Shown one piece after another: positions 1 to 11,235 of a stretch of 64,000 nucleotides of DNA (its first letter is position 1; the number at the start of each line of letters is the position of its first letter). The stretch comes from Metarhizium brunneum (lineage: Eukaryota > Ascomycota > Sordariomycetes > Hypocreales > Clavicipitaceae). The translations under genes were made by a program, and so were the position numbers. The stretch is taken from the NCBI RefSeq assembly GCF_013426205.1, contig NC_089423.1, forward strand, positions 1,736,001-1,800,000, in the 5' to 3' direction. Below the pieces are notes generated by a model. That model was not told where the DNA came from. It worked only from the letters and a program-made list of their open reading frames with translations, and did not search any database.

Positions 1-915
1 ACATTGTCAGCATGAACTAATAACGCTTGTCGTGTTCGTTTCATCAATCTCACCATAGCCAGTGCAGTTGAAGCCGCAGTTGTTCACCATGCCCTCGTCC
101 CCGAACGAGGCTCCAATCTGCTTGGGCTCACTCCAGAAGTCATTCACGCCGCCCTTCTTGTTTGGCAACAACTCGCCTGTCGGGATGAGGATATTGTCCA
201 CGCCCACACGGAAACCGGCATACGGCATATGCAGCGTATGATTGAACACCTTGCTCGTTTGGTTGTTCGCAAAGCCATCCAGGTTCCAGTACGTGTGGCT
301 GCTCAGCATAATGGGCGTCTTCTTAGTCGTCGCCTCGGCGACCATCTTTAAATCCCAGTCTCGTCCGTTCAGACTGTACGTTACGACAGTCACAACCTCT
401 CCGGGAAATCCTTCCTTACCATCGGGATCAACCAGGGAAAAGGTGACGCTGTGGTTGGAGTGCGAAACAACGGTGAAGTTACGCCAATCCCAGCCATCCG
501 GGCCGCCGTGGAGAGTATCGACACCGTCGGGGTGGCCCTTGGTGGGATTCTCATTCGCCTTGACGTGATACTTCTTCCCGTCGATCTCAAAGGTGCTGTT
601 CTTGATGCGGTTGGCATAGCGGCCGGGAACGCCGCCAAAGTGAGGGTGCTGCTTGTCAATGCCGTAGTAGGAAGCATTGTCGAAGCCAGCAACGATGTCG
701 CGCTCAATTCCGTACTGGTCCTTGACCATGAAATTGGAAACAGAGGCTCCGTAGGCAACAAAGGCGGCAGAGATGCCGTCGCCATAGATCCAGTACTTGC
801 CGTCCTTGTCAGGCTTTGGCTCGTTGTTGTTGGTGTTGTCGTTTGCGTCGGCGACGCATGTTGACGGCAGCACCGCGAGCGCAGCGAATGCCAAGAACTG
901 CAAAGTCCACTTCAT
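1..915 (-). CDS. Secreted aldose 1-epimerase (galactose mutarotase), 5' part only
   Basis: The first exon runs from the ATG at 915 down to 54 and gives about 288 residues. A hydrophobic N-terminus (residues 1-22) looks like a signal peptide, so the enzyme is probably extracellular. The family interconverts alpha and beta anomers of aldohexoses such as galactose and glucose. Two active-site histidine motifs are visible: TLHGG (His136) and SSHTYWNL (His207). The conserved arginine segment GRYANRI is at 98-104. Several N-x-T/S sites suggest N-glycosylation. At 53 a GTGAGA donor opens an intron; a TGCTGAC branch site lies at 6-12 and the acceptor must lie before base 1. The stop at 7-9 is therefore inside the intron and is not the real end. 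The catalytic glutamate region is outside the window. A possible TATA element lies at about 1167-1174. Confidence 0.9.
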
Positions 916-2866
916 GGCAGCGGCTTCCTGGGCTGAGAGTCAAATCCAATTGATTTATCAAGACTTCGTCACTATCTCAGCAGCTCTTCGCGCGGCAGAA
1001 AGATGGCCGGTCTGATTCAGATGCGCGTGTCTCGCAATGCTCTGGATCTGGAAACACAACAAAAACAAGAGACTAAAATGTCCCACTCAAGGACTTGCAC
1101 AAGTGGTTGCACAAACAGCTAATTAAAACACTGAGACAATTGGATGAATTGGTGGCCCAACCGGTGTTTATAAAATGCTCAGTGCAACGCTGCTGACAGA
1201 CGCATCCCCCATCCCACGATGATCTTCAATGCAGACACTCTGTACGGAGGCAGCCACAGCTTTTTCCCCCTCACGAATCAACAACAGCATGTCCCGTGCT
1301 GCTGGTCAATTCGTCCTCCCATCTCCTCTTTTTGCTTCCCTCCACAAGATTAGAACGCTCAGCATCGTGCTTTCCCCCCCTCATGCAACCCTCACTGCAG
1401 GTAAGTATCACGCATCCGGACAACCAACCCGAAGGAGACGCTGTTCATGCCTAGGGTCAGGCTGGGCCCTTTAATGTTGGGTCAGGAGTACGTAGCAACG
1501 CCGATCATCTTGTCAAAAAGTTGGCACTTGGGGAAACTACAAGTCAAAAGCCCATCTCCGCATCATGTCACCCGTCTAGAGTACGTAGTAAGTGTCGATA
1601 TTCCAAGCAAGCAAGGAGTGTTGGGCCATTGGAAATAATGAGATGCAGTGAGACCTGTCCGCACCCATCAGCGTTCAATTCATCCCCAGACTTTCCAACA
1701 ACGGGCATGTTTCTCTCCACTACAAAGTACGGGGTACGGGATGCATGCAATAATAGACCCAGGACATGGATAGATGGGGCTGCCAGATCCTTCCTTGGCC
1801 GTCGGGTGGCTGGGGAGTTCCAGAGCCAGGACTGTCATTCTGTGCCAGCATTCACCCTGCCTTTGCGATGCCCTTCATCCGCAGCTGCACGGCCAACACC
1901 TTGTCCATTGATGAATGACAGCTCATGTCATCAGTGCACATGCACTGCAGCCAGCCAAGTTACCCGAGTAATTCTAGGCCCCAGCGCCTCGCATGCCAGC
2001 CTGTCTCTGTGCCAGTCGCAAGCCGCACGTGCCACGCATGCTTCAGGGTTGCAGTGAACACGGAGCAGGGCATCTGTTTGTACAGAGTACTCAGCACACG
2101 CAACTGATCTGCGCGGCGCGTCCAACTACGCCACCAACGAAACCAACTGTCGGGGTACTACTCCGTACTGCGTACGACTTCAATCTTGACCTTGCCATGC
2201 TGCAGTACCCAAATAGGCCCGAAAACACCACACAATTCCATGGACCAGATGACCGGCACTCCGCACGCCCGCCCTGTCGACACCAATAGCATCGTTAATG
2301 GCTGGGACCTGCAAGTGCGAACCAGTCCACTGAGCAACCTGCTTCAGTACCTACCTACTAAGTACCTAGCTTAGACTCTAAGCAGGCTCTTGCTCACGCA
2401 GTTTATACGAACCCGAGGGGACATGCATGACATAACACATTAATGTAGCTTCAACATGCGCTTTATGCACTTGCACAATTAATAAGCGTCCGTTTCATCT
2501 CACTCATCCTTCATCGTCATAGCCAGCCATTTATTCCAGGGGACATCTTTCTACTTCAAACGGCACAACTGCTGCAGCCGCTACTCCAAATATTCACGTA
2601 TTGAGACTCAAATTCTAATGCAAATAACCGTGAAATTGCTACCTTCTCCCACAAAACTGATATCAAATATCACACAACAAAGCTGCTCTCCGCCGCATTT
2701 ATACACATACGCAACAAGGGCGGCACTCTGCCACCTTGCATTGTGCCATATGTTCTGGCCCCTCCTTGCGTTTTGTCTATTATACTGGCCGCAGGCACAA
2801 AAAAAAAACTACATAGATATGTATATATCTGCCGCAAACAACGTCACTTTCAACGCAAACATACTA
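916..2866. other. Intergenic spacer between aldose epimerase and V-ATPase B
   Basis: No coding region is supported here. The left part is the promoter of the epimerase gene; the right part is the 3' flank of the V-ATPase gene, with an A-run followed by TATATAT-like sequence near 2800-2830 that resembles a 3' processing region. Open frames here are short, lack splice-consistent partners and have no recognisable domain. One exact TACTCCGTA motif lies at 2159-2167, and GTACCTA-type short repeats lie at about 2347-2372. Confidence 0.6.
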
Positions 2867-4759
2867 CTATGCGTCAATCAAGTTCTCCTCCCTCTGTTGC
2901 TGGTCCTTTGCCGCCACATCCTCTCGAGCCTTGCCCTTTGACTTGGCATCTTTCTGTGCACGCTGGTAGAACTCGTTCAACACCTTGGCCGGGATTCGGT
3001 TCAGGAGGTCCTTGGGGTAGATACGCAGCAAGCTCCATGCAAGATCCAACGACTCGAAAATGGTGCGTGACTCGTAGGCTCCTTGACTGATAAACTGACG
3101 CTCAAACTTTTCCAAGAACTCCAGAGACAGCTTATCTTCGGCAGACAATGCTTCTTCACCAACAACAGCCTTCATGGCAGCAGCATCACGGCCAATGGCA
3201 TACTTGGCATACAGCTGATTGGACACATCACCGTGATCACGGCGGGTCATGCCCTCACCAATAGCCGACTTCATCAGACGAGACAGCGACGGGAGCACGT
3301 TAATAGGCGGGTAAATACCACGGTTGTACAAAGGACGGTCAACGAAAATCTGGCCCTCGGTAATATATCCCGTCAAATCAGGAATAGGGTGAGTAATATC
3401 GTCGTTGGGCATGGTCAAAATAGGAATCTGAGTAATGGAGCCATTACGTCCCTCAACACGGCCGGCACGTTCGTAAATGGTGGATAAATCAGTGTACATG
3501 TAACCGGGGAAACCACGTCGTCCCGGAACTTCTTCTCGAGCGGCTGAAACCTCACGGAGGGCATCACAGTATGCAGATAAATCCGTCAAGATAACGAGGA
3601 CGTGCTTCTCAAGCTGATAGGCGTAATATTCGGCTGTCGTAAGAGCAAGACGAGGTGTAATAATACGTTCAATACTAAAAGACGAAACGTATTAGTAAAC
3701 ACATTTCGAGATAAAGCACGCGGCAGTTAAATATCAATCAAACCTACGTAGGATCGTTCGCAAGGTTAAGGAACAAAGTAGTGCGTTCCAAGCTGCCATT
3801 CTCCTCGAAATCGCGTGTGAAAAATCGAGCGGTTTCCAAGTTAACACCCATTGCACCGAAAACAATGGAGAAATTTTCTTCATGAGCATCGTGAACGCCC
3901 TTGTTAGTCACGCCATGCTGTTTTACCAGACCAGCTTGTCGACAGATCTGAGCAGCAATTTCGTTGTGTGGCAGACCGGATGCGGAGAAGATAGGAATCT
4001 TTTGACCTCGGGCAATCGAGTTCATCGTGTCAATGGCAGAGATACCGGTAGAGATCATTTCTTCGGGATATTCCTAACGACTGTTAGCACTTGACTCCTG
4101 TCGAAGGTAGAATATAGGATGTACATACTCTCGAGTATGGGTTGATGGGGCTTCCGTTAATGTCGAGGTACTCTTCGGCCAAGACCTTGGGTCCCTTATC
4201 AATGGCACGTCCGGAGCCGTCAAAGATACGACCAAGCATATCCTCAGAGACACCAAGCTTCAAGCTCTGGCCAGTGAACTCAACTCGGGTCTACGGAGAG
4301 CTGTTAGCCATCATGGATATTCGCCGCATGAAGAAAGTTCATCAGCCTACCTTCTTAACATCAACACCAGAAGTACCCTCGAAAACCTATCAAATCGCGT
4401 CAGCTATCATCAAAGGCGGACCATCCTTTGTGTGTCACGGTACCTGCACGACAGCTCGATCACCTAACCAAAAGGTCGTTAGCAAAACTATCATTGCAGC
4501 AACATGTGAATACAAACCTCGAGCCTCCAAAACCTGACCAGATCGTACAGATCCATCAGGAAGTGTCAGCGACACAATCTCGTTATATCTCGGGAATTTG
4601 ACCTAATGACGCCATTGTCAGTATGCACGGCCGGCTCTCCAGCTTGTTTGGTCCTCCTACATTCTCAAGAATGACCAGCGGACCGTTGACACCGCCAACA
4701 GTGTTGTATCGGATTCGCGGCACGACCGAGTACGACGACGACTCGCGAGGGTCCCCCAT
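2867..4759 (-). CDS. vma-2: V-type H+-ATPase subunit B (non-catalytic V1 subunit)
   Basis: This is the nucleotide-binding regulatory B subunit that alternates with subunit A in the V1 head and couples ATP hydrolysis to proton pumping into vacuoles and other compartments. Seven exons join to 511 residues: 4759-4661, 4602-4518, 4463-4444, 4386-4351, 4290-4129, 4073-3748, 3674-2867. The length matches the family. N-terminal [15 protein letters not shown], the central [19 protein letters not shown] and the signature [14 protein letters not shown] are all present and are close to fully conserved against yeast Vma2. The gene is intron-rich at its 5' end, with exons of only 20 and 36 nt. Introns are 54-73 nt; branch sites such as TACTGAC are visible. 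The C-terminal tail ([14 protein letters not shown]) is the usual variable charged end. Neighbouring genes give no functional clue. Confidence 0.96.
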
Positions 4760-5475
4760 GGTGATGACGGCAAGCAGCTATGGCGAAGTCCAGTGGGGGT
4801 GCGGCAGGATAAAGGCGTCAGCCTAGGGTACACAGAGGACGAAACAAAAAGCCGACTGGGCCAATGTTTGATGACAACGGCTCTCCTTGGAAGAGGGGAC
4901 GAGTTGTTGCGGTTGAGATGAGGTCTGAGCTTGGATGGAAAGCGATTTGGTTAGGAACCCATGAAACTGTGACAAGACGAGGTTGGAGGAGGTTGAGCTT
5001 GCTTGGCATAGAGTGGAGCATCCGCAGCGACCTGAAGCCAGCACAGGACTCACGCCCACTGAGGATTGGCTTGAAAGCGGGCCGACCTGCTTCTCAAGTT
5101 GCTGGCCTGCCAGAGAGTTCCACACACAGACGCTGGTGACATCACATGACTGGCTGCTTGGTAAATTCCCCAGAAACTGCCCCTCCAGATTAAGCATTCG
5201 ATGCCACAATCTCCGGTGGTGCAGGCGTGAGACCTTGGGGTTGATATTGCGACTAGTTGCGGAGGAAAATGCGACAAAGAGCTTTTTCCAGAGAAATATA
5301 TCACACAATCCTCAGGTCCTCCTCACATTATGTGTAGCCTTTGAAAGCCTGTGCATAAGCAATAAGTGAATCATACGGGCCACCACGTCGGACTGTATTT
5401 TAAGTTCGAGTTCAGATAAACTAAACACCATGAGATCACACAATGTGTCTTCCGGTATGGGCATGCCTCCAAAGT
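4760..5475. other. Promoter region of V-ATPase B and 3' flank of HMG-CoA lyase
   Basis: No gene is supported. Open frames on both strands overlap one another and are not conserved in appearance. A TGACATCACATGAC segment at about 5138-5151 combines CRE-like and E-box-like half-sites about 380 bp upstream of the V-ATPase start; a regulatory role is only a possibility. Confidence 0.5.
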
Positions 5476-6684
5476 TCAAGCCTTGGCAGCCTCGGCCGCA
5501 GCTCTAGCCCTCGCCCCCAGCACCGCTTTTCCAACAGTACTACCATTCGACTTACCCAACTCCGTCGAAATCCACGACCCAATATCAGTCATGGCATCCA
5601 GGTCAATACCAGTATCCATGCCTAGTGTCTCCATAAAGTAAACCATGTTCTCCGTGGAGACGTTACCAGTCGCACCAGGGCTATAAGGACAGCCACCAAG
5701 TCCACCTACACTGCTGTCAAACGTTCTAATACCGTGCTCCAACGATACCGCAGTGTTGACTAATGCCTGGCCATACGTGTCGTGAAAGTGCATGGCGATG
5801 TCCTCAGTGCGAATGCCCGCAGCAGACATGCACCTTAGCAAGGCGCTGGTGCGAGGCGCAGTACCCATACCGGTAGTATCGCCCAGGGAAATTTCATCGG
5901 CTCCCGACTCGAGAAGATCTGTGGCGATTTCGGCAACCTTGTGAGGGTCAACGTCGAATCCTTCAAACGGGCACCCCAAAACAACAGAGATATATGCCCG
6001 AACTCGAAGACCTAGAGCCTTGGAGTCCTGGATGACAGCCTTGAATCGCTCCAAGGACGTCTGGATGTCGCAGTTGAGGTTCTTTTGTGAGAAGCTCTCG
6101 GTGGCTGCCGCAAATACGGCGACTTCCATTGCAGGCTTAGGTTCGCCGTTGCTATCGGCTCGAGGGTCAAGTTGAGTGGAGAAGGTTTCGGGGTTGGCTT
6201 TCAGAATGTCGGCACAGTTTTGGAGCCCCTTGGTGTTGGGGGCCAGGAAGGAATATGTCATGGGAACAGGTGCTTGTACTTTGTTCTGAAGCAGGTGCTC
6301 AAGAATTTCACTCGAATTTGCCATCTATGCCGCGGCACTGTTAGCATAATCACAATGCGGGCCCTTCGTAATCCCCAAAGCCTCAATTCCTCATCCCTCC
6401 TACAACAAGGATCAACACACCTGAGGAACCCATTTCGGCGAGACAAAAGACCCGGCCTCAATCGTAGAAACACCAGTCCTGGCTAATCGCTCGATCAGAT
6501 CGATCTTGGTAGCAAGTGGAATTGTCTTCTTCTCATTTTGTAATCCGTCGCGAGGACCAACCTCGACAAGCTTGACCTTGGTATTCGATGTAGCCTGTTG
6601 GCCGTTGGCTGTCGCAAAGTTCCGTCGCAGCTGAAATTGGGACCGTCTGCAGGCCCTACAAACTGCTGATCGGATGAGAGTCAT
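5476..6684 (-). CDS. Hydroxymethylglutaryl-CoA lyase, mitochondrial
   Basis: The enzyme cleaves HMG-CoA to acetyl-CoA and acetoacetate, the last step of leucine breakdown and of ketone-body formation. Two exons (6684-6421 and 6324-5476; intron of 96 nt) give 370 residues. The ATG at 6684 is chosen because it starts an arginine-rich, acid-free leader (residues 1-25) typical of mitochondrial targeting; an upstream in-frame ATG at 6816 would add 44 residues of low-complexity sequence. The metal-binding start VGPRDGLQNEK is at 42-52, MHFHDTYG (metal histidines) is at about 266-273, and the active-site cysteine loop GLGGCPYSPGATGN surrounds Cys300. There is no C-terminal SKL-type peroxisomal signal. 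A short insertion near residues 139-153 before AMEVAVF looks typical of filamentous fungi. Confidence 0.95.
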
Positions 6685-7049
6685 GCTGGCGGCTAAAGGA
6701 AGGATGAGGAGACGTGAGGAGAGCAGGCTCGTCGGCCGTCTTGGACTTTCACCAGGTGTTCGCGTAGCGTCGGCTTCCACCCCGGCCCGGCAATCAGCCG
6801 ACCGGAATGAAGCCACCCCCGCGTCAAACCGGCCTCGTTAGCCACGGGGACTAGGCGTATCATTTAGAGCTTCACCATGGTATAGTAGACATCTTACATT
6901 TCGAATCTACAGAGGTTTTATGACATTAAAGCAACTGGATTGGCTTATAAGTTTATGAAGAAAAATAAACCCTTCAAGGGGCTAGGGTATGAGTCCAGAA
7001 TTACAACAGTGGCCACTGGCGCTTAATCATTCCTTTCGTGCAACACTGT
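6685..7049. other. Spacer upstream of HMG-CoA lyase and downstream of alpha-tubulin
   Basis: 365 bp without coding sequence. It holds the HMG-CoA lyase promoter or 5' leader and the alpha-tubulin 3' untranslated region; AT-rich DNA near 6900-6970 is compatible with a 3' end. No other element is recognised. Confidence 0.5.
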
Positions 7050-8864
7050 CTAGTACTCGGCCTCAAGCTCCTCCTCACCCATTGAGTCGGCAGCAACCTC
7101 CTCGTAATCACGCTCCAGAGCAGCCAAATCCTCACGGGCCTCAGAGAATTCACCTTCTTCCATACCCTCACCAACGTACCAGTGCACGAAAGCACGCTTG
7201 GAGTGCATCAAATCAAATTTCATAGACAAAGAGCTCCAGGCTTCAGCAATGGCAGTGGTGTTGGATAGCATGCAGCTATATCATATTAGCAACCCTTGTC
7301 ATAATTTTGGTGAGTGCATGACTGATCAGTGAATGACTTACACGGCGCGGTTGACCTTGGCCAAGTCACCGTTAGGAACGTTCTCAGGAGCCTGGTAGCA
7401 GATACCAAGTTTGAAACCAGTAGGGCACCAGTCTACGAACTGAATTGTGCGCTTGGTCTTAAGAGAGGCAACAGCGGCGTGGGTGTCGTTGGGGACAACG
7501 TCACCGCGGTAAAGCAGGCAGGTAGCCATATACTTGCCGTGGCGGGGATCACACTTGACCATCTGGTTGTTGGGCTCAAAGCAGGACATGGTGATCTCCT
7601 GCACGGAGTTGGCCTCGTGAGCAGCCTTGGCAGCCGAGATGACAGGGGCATAGGCGACCAGAGGGAAGTGAATTCTGGGGTAAGGCACCAAGTTGGTCTG
7701 GAACTCGTTCAAATCGACGTTGAGGGAACCATCAAAACGAAGAGAGGCGGTGATTGAAGAAACGACTACAAAAAAATTCAAAAAGAATCAGCGTTGTCCC
7801 ACGTCCAAGGTCAACAGAGAGTCTGTCATCAAGCTTACCCTGGGCAATCAGGCGGTTCAGGTTCTCGTAGTTGGGGCGCTCTAGGCCCAGGTTGCGGCGG
7901 CAAATATCGTAGATGGCCTCGTTGTCGACCATGAAAGAGCAATCGGAGTGCTCAAGGGTGGTGTGGGTGGTGAGAATCGAATTGTATGGCTCAACAACCG
8001 AGGTGGCAGTCTGGGGAGCTGGGTAAACGCAGAACTCGAGCTTGCTCTTCTTGCCATAGTCGACAGATAGACGCTCCATCAAAAGAGCACCGAAACCAGA
8101 ACCGGTACCACCGCCAAAGGAGTGGAAAACAAGGAATCCCTGAAGACCAACACAGTTATCGGCGACGCGGCGGATCTTGTCGAGGACACCCTCAATGAGC
8201 TCCTTGCCAACGGTGTAGTGGCCACGGGCGTAGTTGTTGGAAGCATCCTCCTTGCCAGTGATCATCATTTCGGGGTGGAAAAGATTGCGGTAAGCACCGG
8301 TGCGGACTTCATCGACGACATTGGGCTCGAGATCGCAGTAGATGGCGCGAGGGACGTACTTGCCCTGACCTAGATTGAGCAAGTGTTAGCTGTTGAACAT
8401 GGCTCAGGGGCTAGCTTCAAGATGACAAAAAAAGGGGAGAGGCCGTACCAGTCTCGGAGAAGAAAGTGCTGAAGCCCTGATCCGGGTCCTGAGCCTTGCG
8501 CTCCTCGGTGAGATAGCCATCGGGCTGTCAAACAGTTGTGGACGTTAGCCATGTCGTTCGGGTGTGGGTGGAGATTTGTCAACAACAGCGAACAGCGATT
8601 TACCTGGATACCGTGCTCGAGGCAGTAGAGCTGCAGCCAAATTCATGTTAGCAAAATTATCATGGATCAAGGGATGAGAATCATTAGTCAAGCATACCTC
8701 CCAGCAAGAATTGGCGATTTGACAGCCAGCCTGGCCGACTATGCTCGCAGTGTTAGCGTCTCCAAACAGCTCGGGGCAACGATGCGGTGAGCAGCGACGC
8801 GTGTGGGAAGGCCAGAGGAGGGGCAGCAAAGCTCCTTACCGTTGATGCTGATAACCTCACGCAT
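7050..8864 (-). CDS. Alpha-tubulin
   Basis: Alpha-tubulin pairs with beta-tubulin to form microtubules. Seven exons give 449 residues: 8864-8840, 8738-8698, 8630-8604, 8524-8449, 8369-7839, 7765-7342, 7275-7050. The first three exons are very small (25, 41 and 27 nt). The N-terminus [15 protein letters not shown], the GTP-binding glycine loop GGGTGSG, and [14 protein letters not shown] are diagnostic; [17 protein letters not shown] identifies the alpha rather than the beta class. The C-terminus is acidic and ends in EEELEAEY, with the terminal tyrosine typical of alpha-tubulins. Fungi often carry two alpha-tubulin genes; which paralog this is cannot be decided here. Intron phases and the tiny 5' exons are consistent with conserved fungal tubulin gene structures. 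The start lies about 1.26 kb from the divergent PGA1-like gene. Confidence 0.97.
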
Positions 8865-10124
8865 GGTGACGAATTACAACAACACAAGTTTGGGTAGAAG
8901 GGTATGTATGAAAAGGACGAAGGAAGATAGTGAGAAGGGTCGAAGCCGAGACGGGGCTCTTTTTTTCTTCTCTGGTCGACGGGATCGGGTGCGTGTGAGG
9001 TTGAGAGAAGTCTCGGTGCGTGACGGGCGAAGGAAAATAGGTGGGGGAAATTTGGGTGACCAGGGGCGAGGGGGCGAGGGAGATGCGTTGCTGTCCAGGG
9101 ATTTGTTGATTTCTTGGTCGTGGCTCGAAGAGGTAAGCGCGTCTCTGAGGTCCCTGCCAACCGTCTCAACTCAACCGACTCTAGGTACCTCCTGTAGGTA
9201 CGTACTGCGCCATACCCGAGTGTCAGCCGGTGTCTCTGGGGCTGCGGCGTCCCTGACACTGGGCGTCGCTCACCGCTCCAGGCTGAGCAGTACACCACTC
9301 AAAGTGCAGTCCCAGAGAGACAAACCACGAGGTACTCCGTACACCATGCTGCCTCTGCTTTGGCATCAATGTTGGCTGATATCGACTGCTCGAGTGGCTC
9401 CAGATGCTTCTGGGATGGCCTGTGGATGGCTGCAATTCGAAAACCGGGCCCGCAAGTCCCCTGCCCAGATGGCGCTATGGCGAACTCTGTGCACTGTTTA
9501 CTTATTGCTTCATTTGAGGAGAATCCACCTTGTTCACACGCCCGCCACGCTACCCAAGGCCAAAGCAACCACGCCCAATTTGTTTCGACGGGTACTAATA
9601 TCTGCAGTACGAAACACCAGACCGGGACACGCTTCCTACTCTTCCGGCCAGACCCATGACGAGGACCCCAACCTTGGATCGCATTGCCGTGGTGAACGGC
9701 TTGATCATCCCATCCTCCCACACAGGCAGCCACTCTTGTTGGGGCCCGAAAGGCAACTAATTAAACATCCGACCAGATCCCAAGCACGCCAGGCTGATGG
9801 AAAACACAATACACTGACGGCCGTAACCCTGAATTTCGATGCCAATTCGTGCACGCTCAAGTTCATCGATTAGGAAGCAAAAAAAAAACCTTCCATCCCA
9901 GAGTCTCGTTAACAGCGTGGTCATTTGCGGAACACCAGACAGTACTATCAGTTAAGCCGTCCCGTCGCTGCACATGCAACCAAATATTGGCCTTGATATG
10001 TCGCAGCTTGACTCGAGGCCAGTCTGAAGCCTGAGGCTTTGCTCGAGGTGGTTGACCAATGGGGAGCTCTGCTCGTAAAACCAACACAACCTCCTGGAGT
10101 CCTGAAGTTTGAACCACCGCGATA
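8865..10124. other. Divergent promoter region between alpha-tubulin and PGA1-like gene
   Basis: 1260 bp between two genes transcribed away from each other. The part next to alpha-tubulin is pyrimidine-rich on the minus strand (about 8900-9120), as expected for a strongly expressed fungal 5' leader. One TACTCCGTA motif lies at 9333-9341 and GTACCTCC/GTAGGTAC short repeats near 9183-9203. A long plus-strand open frame (8803-9873) crosses this region but is judged non-coding. Confidence 0.55.
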
Positions 10125-10931
10125 ATGCCTCCCACGTCAAGTCCCCTGAAGGCATTGGTCTATATAATCCTCCTCCTCTGCACCTTTGTCAAGTGTGTCG
10201 TCGGAAATGTCGAAAAAATTATATTCATCGGCCCTCCCCCCTCCGCCATGGGCAGCAGCAACCACCCTGCACTATCATCACTCAACATCAACACCCTGAC
10301 GCAGGATGAACTATCCGTCCGAACAAATTTGGATCGCATTTTTGCATCCAAGCAGACGGGTTTTCAGGGACAGCCGTCCTGGATTCTGCTCACAAACCTG
10401 ACTGAGAATCAGAGATATGAGTTGAGAGTCTGCTGGTCAGCATTGGTAAGTACAATCAATCACCCAGAGCTCATCTCTATTTCGTATTATGAATAGCTGT
10501 ATTAGCCCTGGCCCAGTCTCATGCTCGATCAGGAACCAACTCGCTTCGACATGGAAGCCTACACCCTAGATACTGTCCTAGAGAATGACAAGCTCCTCCA
10601 GTCTCTGAATGCCTACGCGGCATTCAGGCCAAAGATCCAGACAACGAAGCAGTCTACTATAATTCCAAATAGCTCTTCGCTTCTCATCGAAATTCACTCC
10701 GCGGCTGATTATTTCACCGACAACGCGGAGCTTATGGCCAACCCTCCACCCGTTCTGGTCGATCTCATCCTAGACCCGTTCCTTCTCAACGTCCTTCCCA
10801 AGTCGCTGTTGCCCACGGTAGGCTATCTAAGTCTCCTCGGCGTTGTGACCTGGTTTGTAGCGCGATGGGTCGCATCTAGCCTCCAGTCTGTAGCTGATTC
10901 GATGGAAACCCCATCCAAGAAACAGAATTGA
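10125..10931 (+). CDS. Pga1-like GPI-mannosyltransferase II co-activator
   Basis: Two exons (10125-10445 and 10533-10931; 87-nt intron) give 239 residues. Known role of the family: Pga1 partners the Gpi18 mannosyltransferase in the endoplasmic reticulum and supports addition of the second mannose to GPI anchors. The architecture fits: an N-terminal hydrophobic signal or anchor (residues 9-26), a lumenal domain with RYELRVCW followed after the splice by EPTRFDMEAY, the segment HSAADYFTDNAELM, and a C-terminal transmembrane helix (about 205-228) preceded by LDPFLLNVLPKSLLPT. The short basic tail SKKQN could act as an ER retrieval-type end, but this is inference. I recognise the family by overall pattern, not by a catalytic motif. 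Confidence 0.75.
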
Positions 10932-11235
10932 AGGGGCTTCATTTTTCAGACACTAGGTCAGACAAGGATTCAGCGACGAGAGGACTGCCTCAGTTTGTTT
11001 CTTTCTTACATGCGTTCCCGTGTATAAGGGAACTTGAGTCATGAAACCGAATGCGTAATTCTAGATACAAAAAAAATCACATCCATGCAAAAAAACCCCG
11101 TCGTAACTCGTTTCCCGTCTACCGATGCTAGGTCCAAAAGAGATGCCGGCTTCATACTGTCCGAAAATTTGTTATTATGTGCTTCCGTTCCAATGACAAA
11201 CTGTGGTGCCATGAACACTCCTCTTGTTCGAGCGG
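10932..11235. other. Convergent 3' spacer between PGA1-like and WW-domain genes
   Basis: 304 bp between two converging genes. A-runs at about 11068-11097 probably belong to a 3' untranslated region. No gene is seen. Confidence 0.5.

Noticed and set aside
7..53. Stop codon of the aldose epimerase frame at 7-9
   Set aside because: A GTGAGA donor at 53 and a TGCTGAC branch site at 6-12 show the stop lies in an intron that continues beyond the window.
8803..9873. A 356-codon plus-strand open frame
   Set aside because: It runs antisense through alpha-tubulin exon 1 and its promoter, has low-complexity and random-looking composition, no domain and no splice context; two other frames there are also open.
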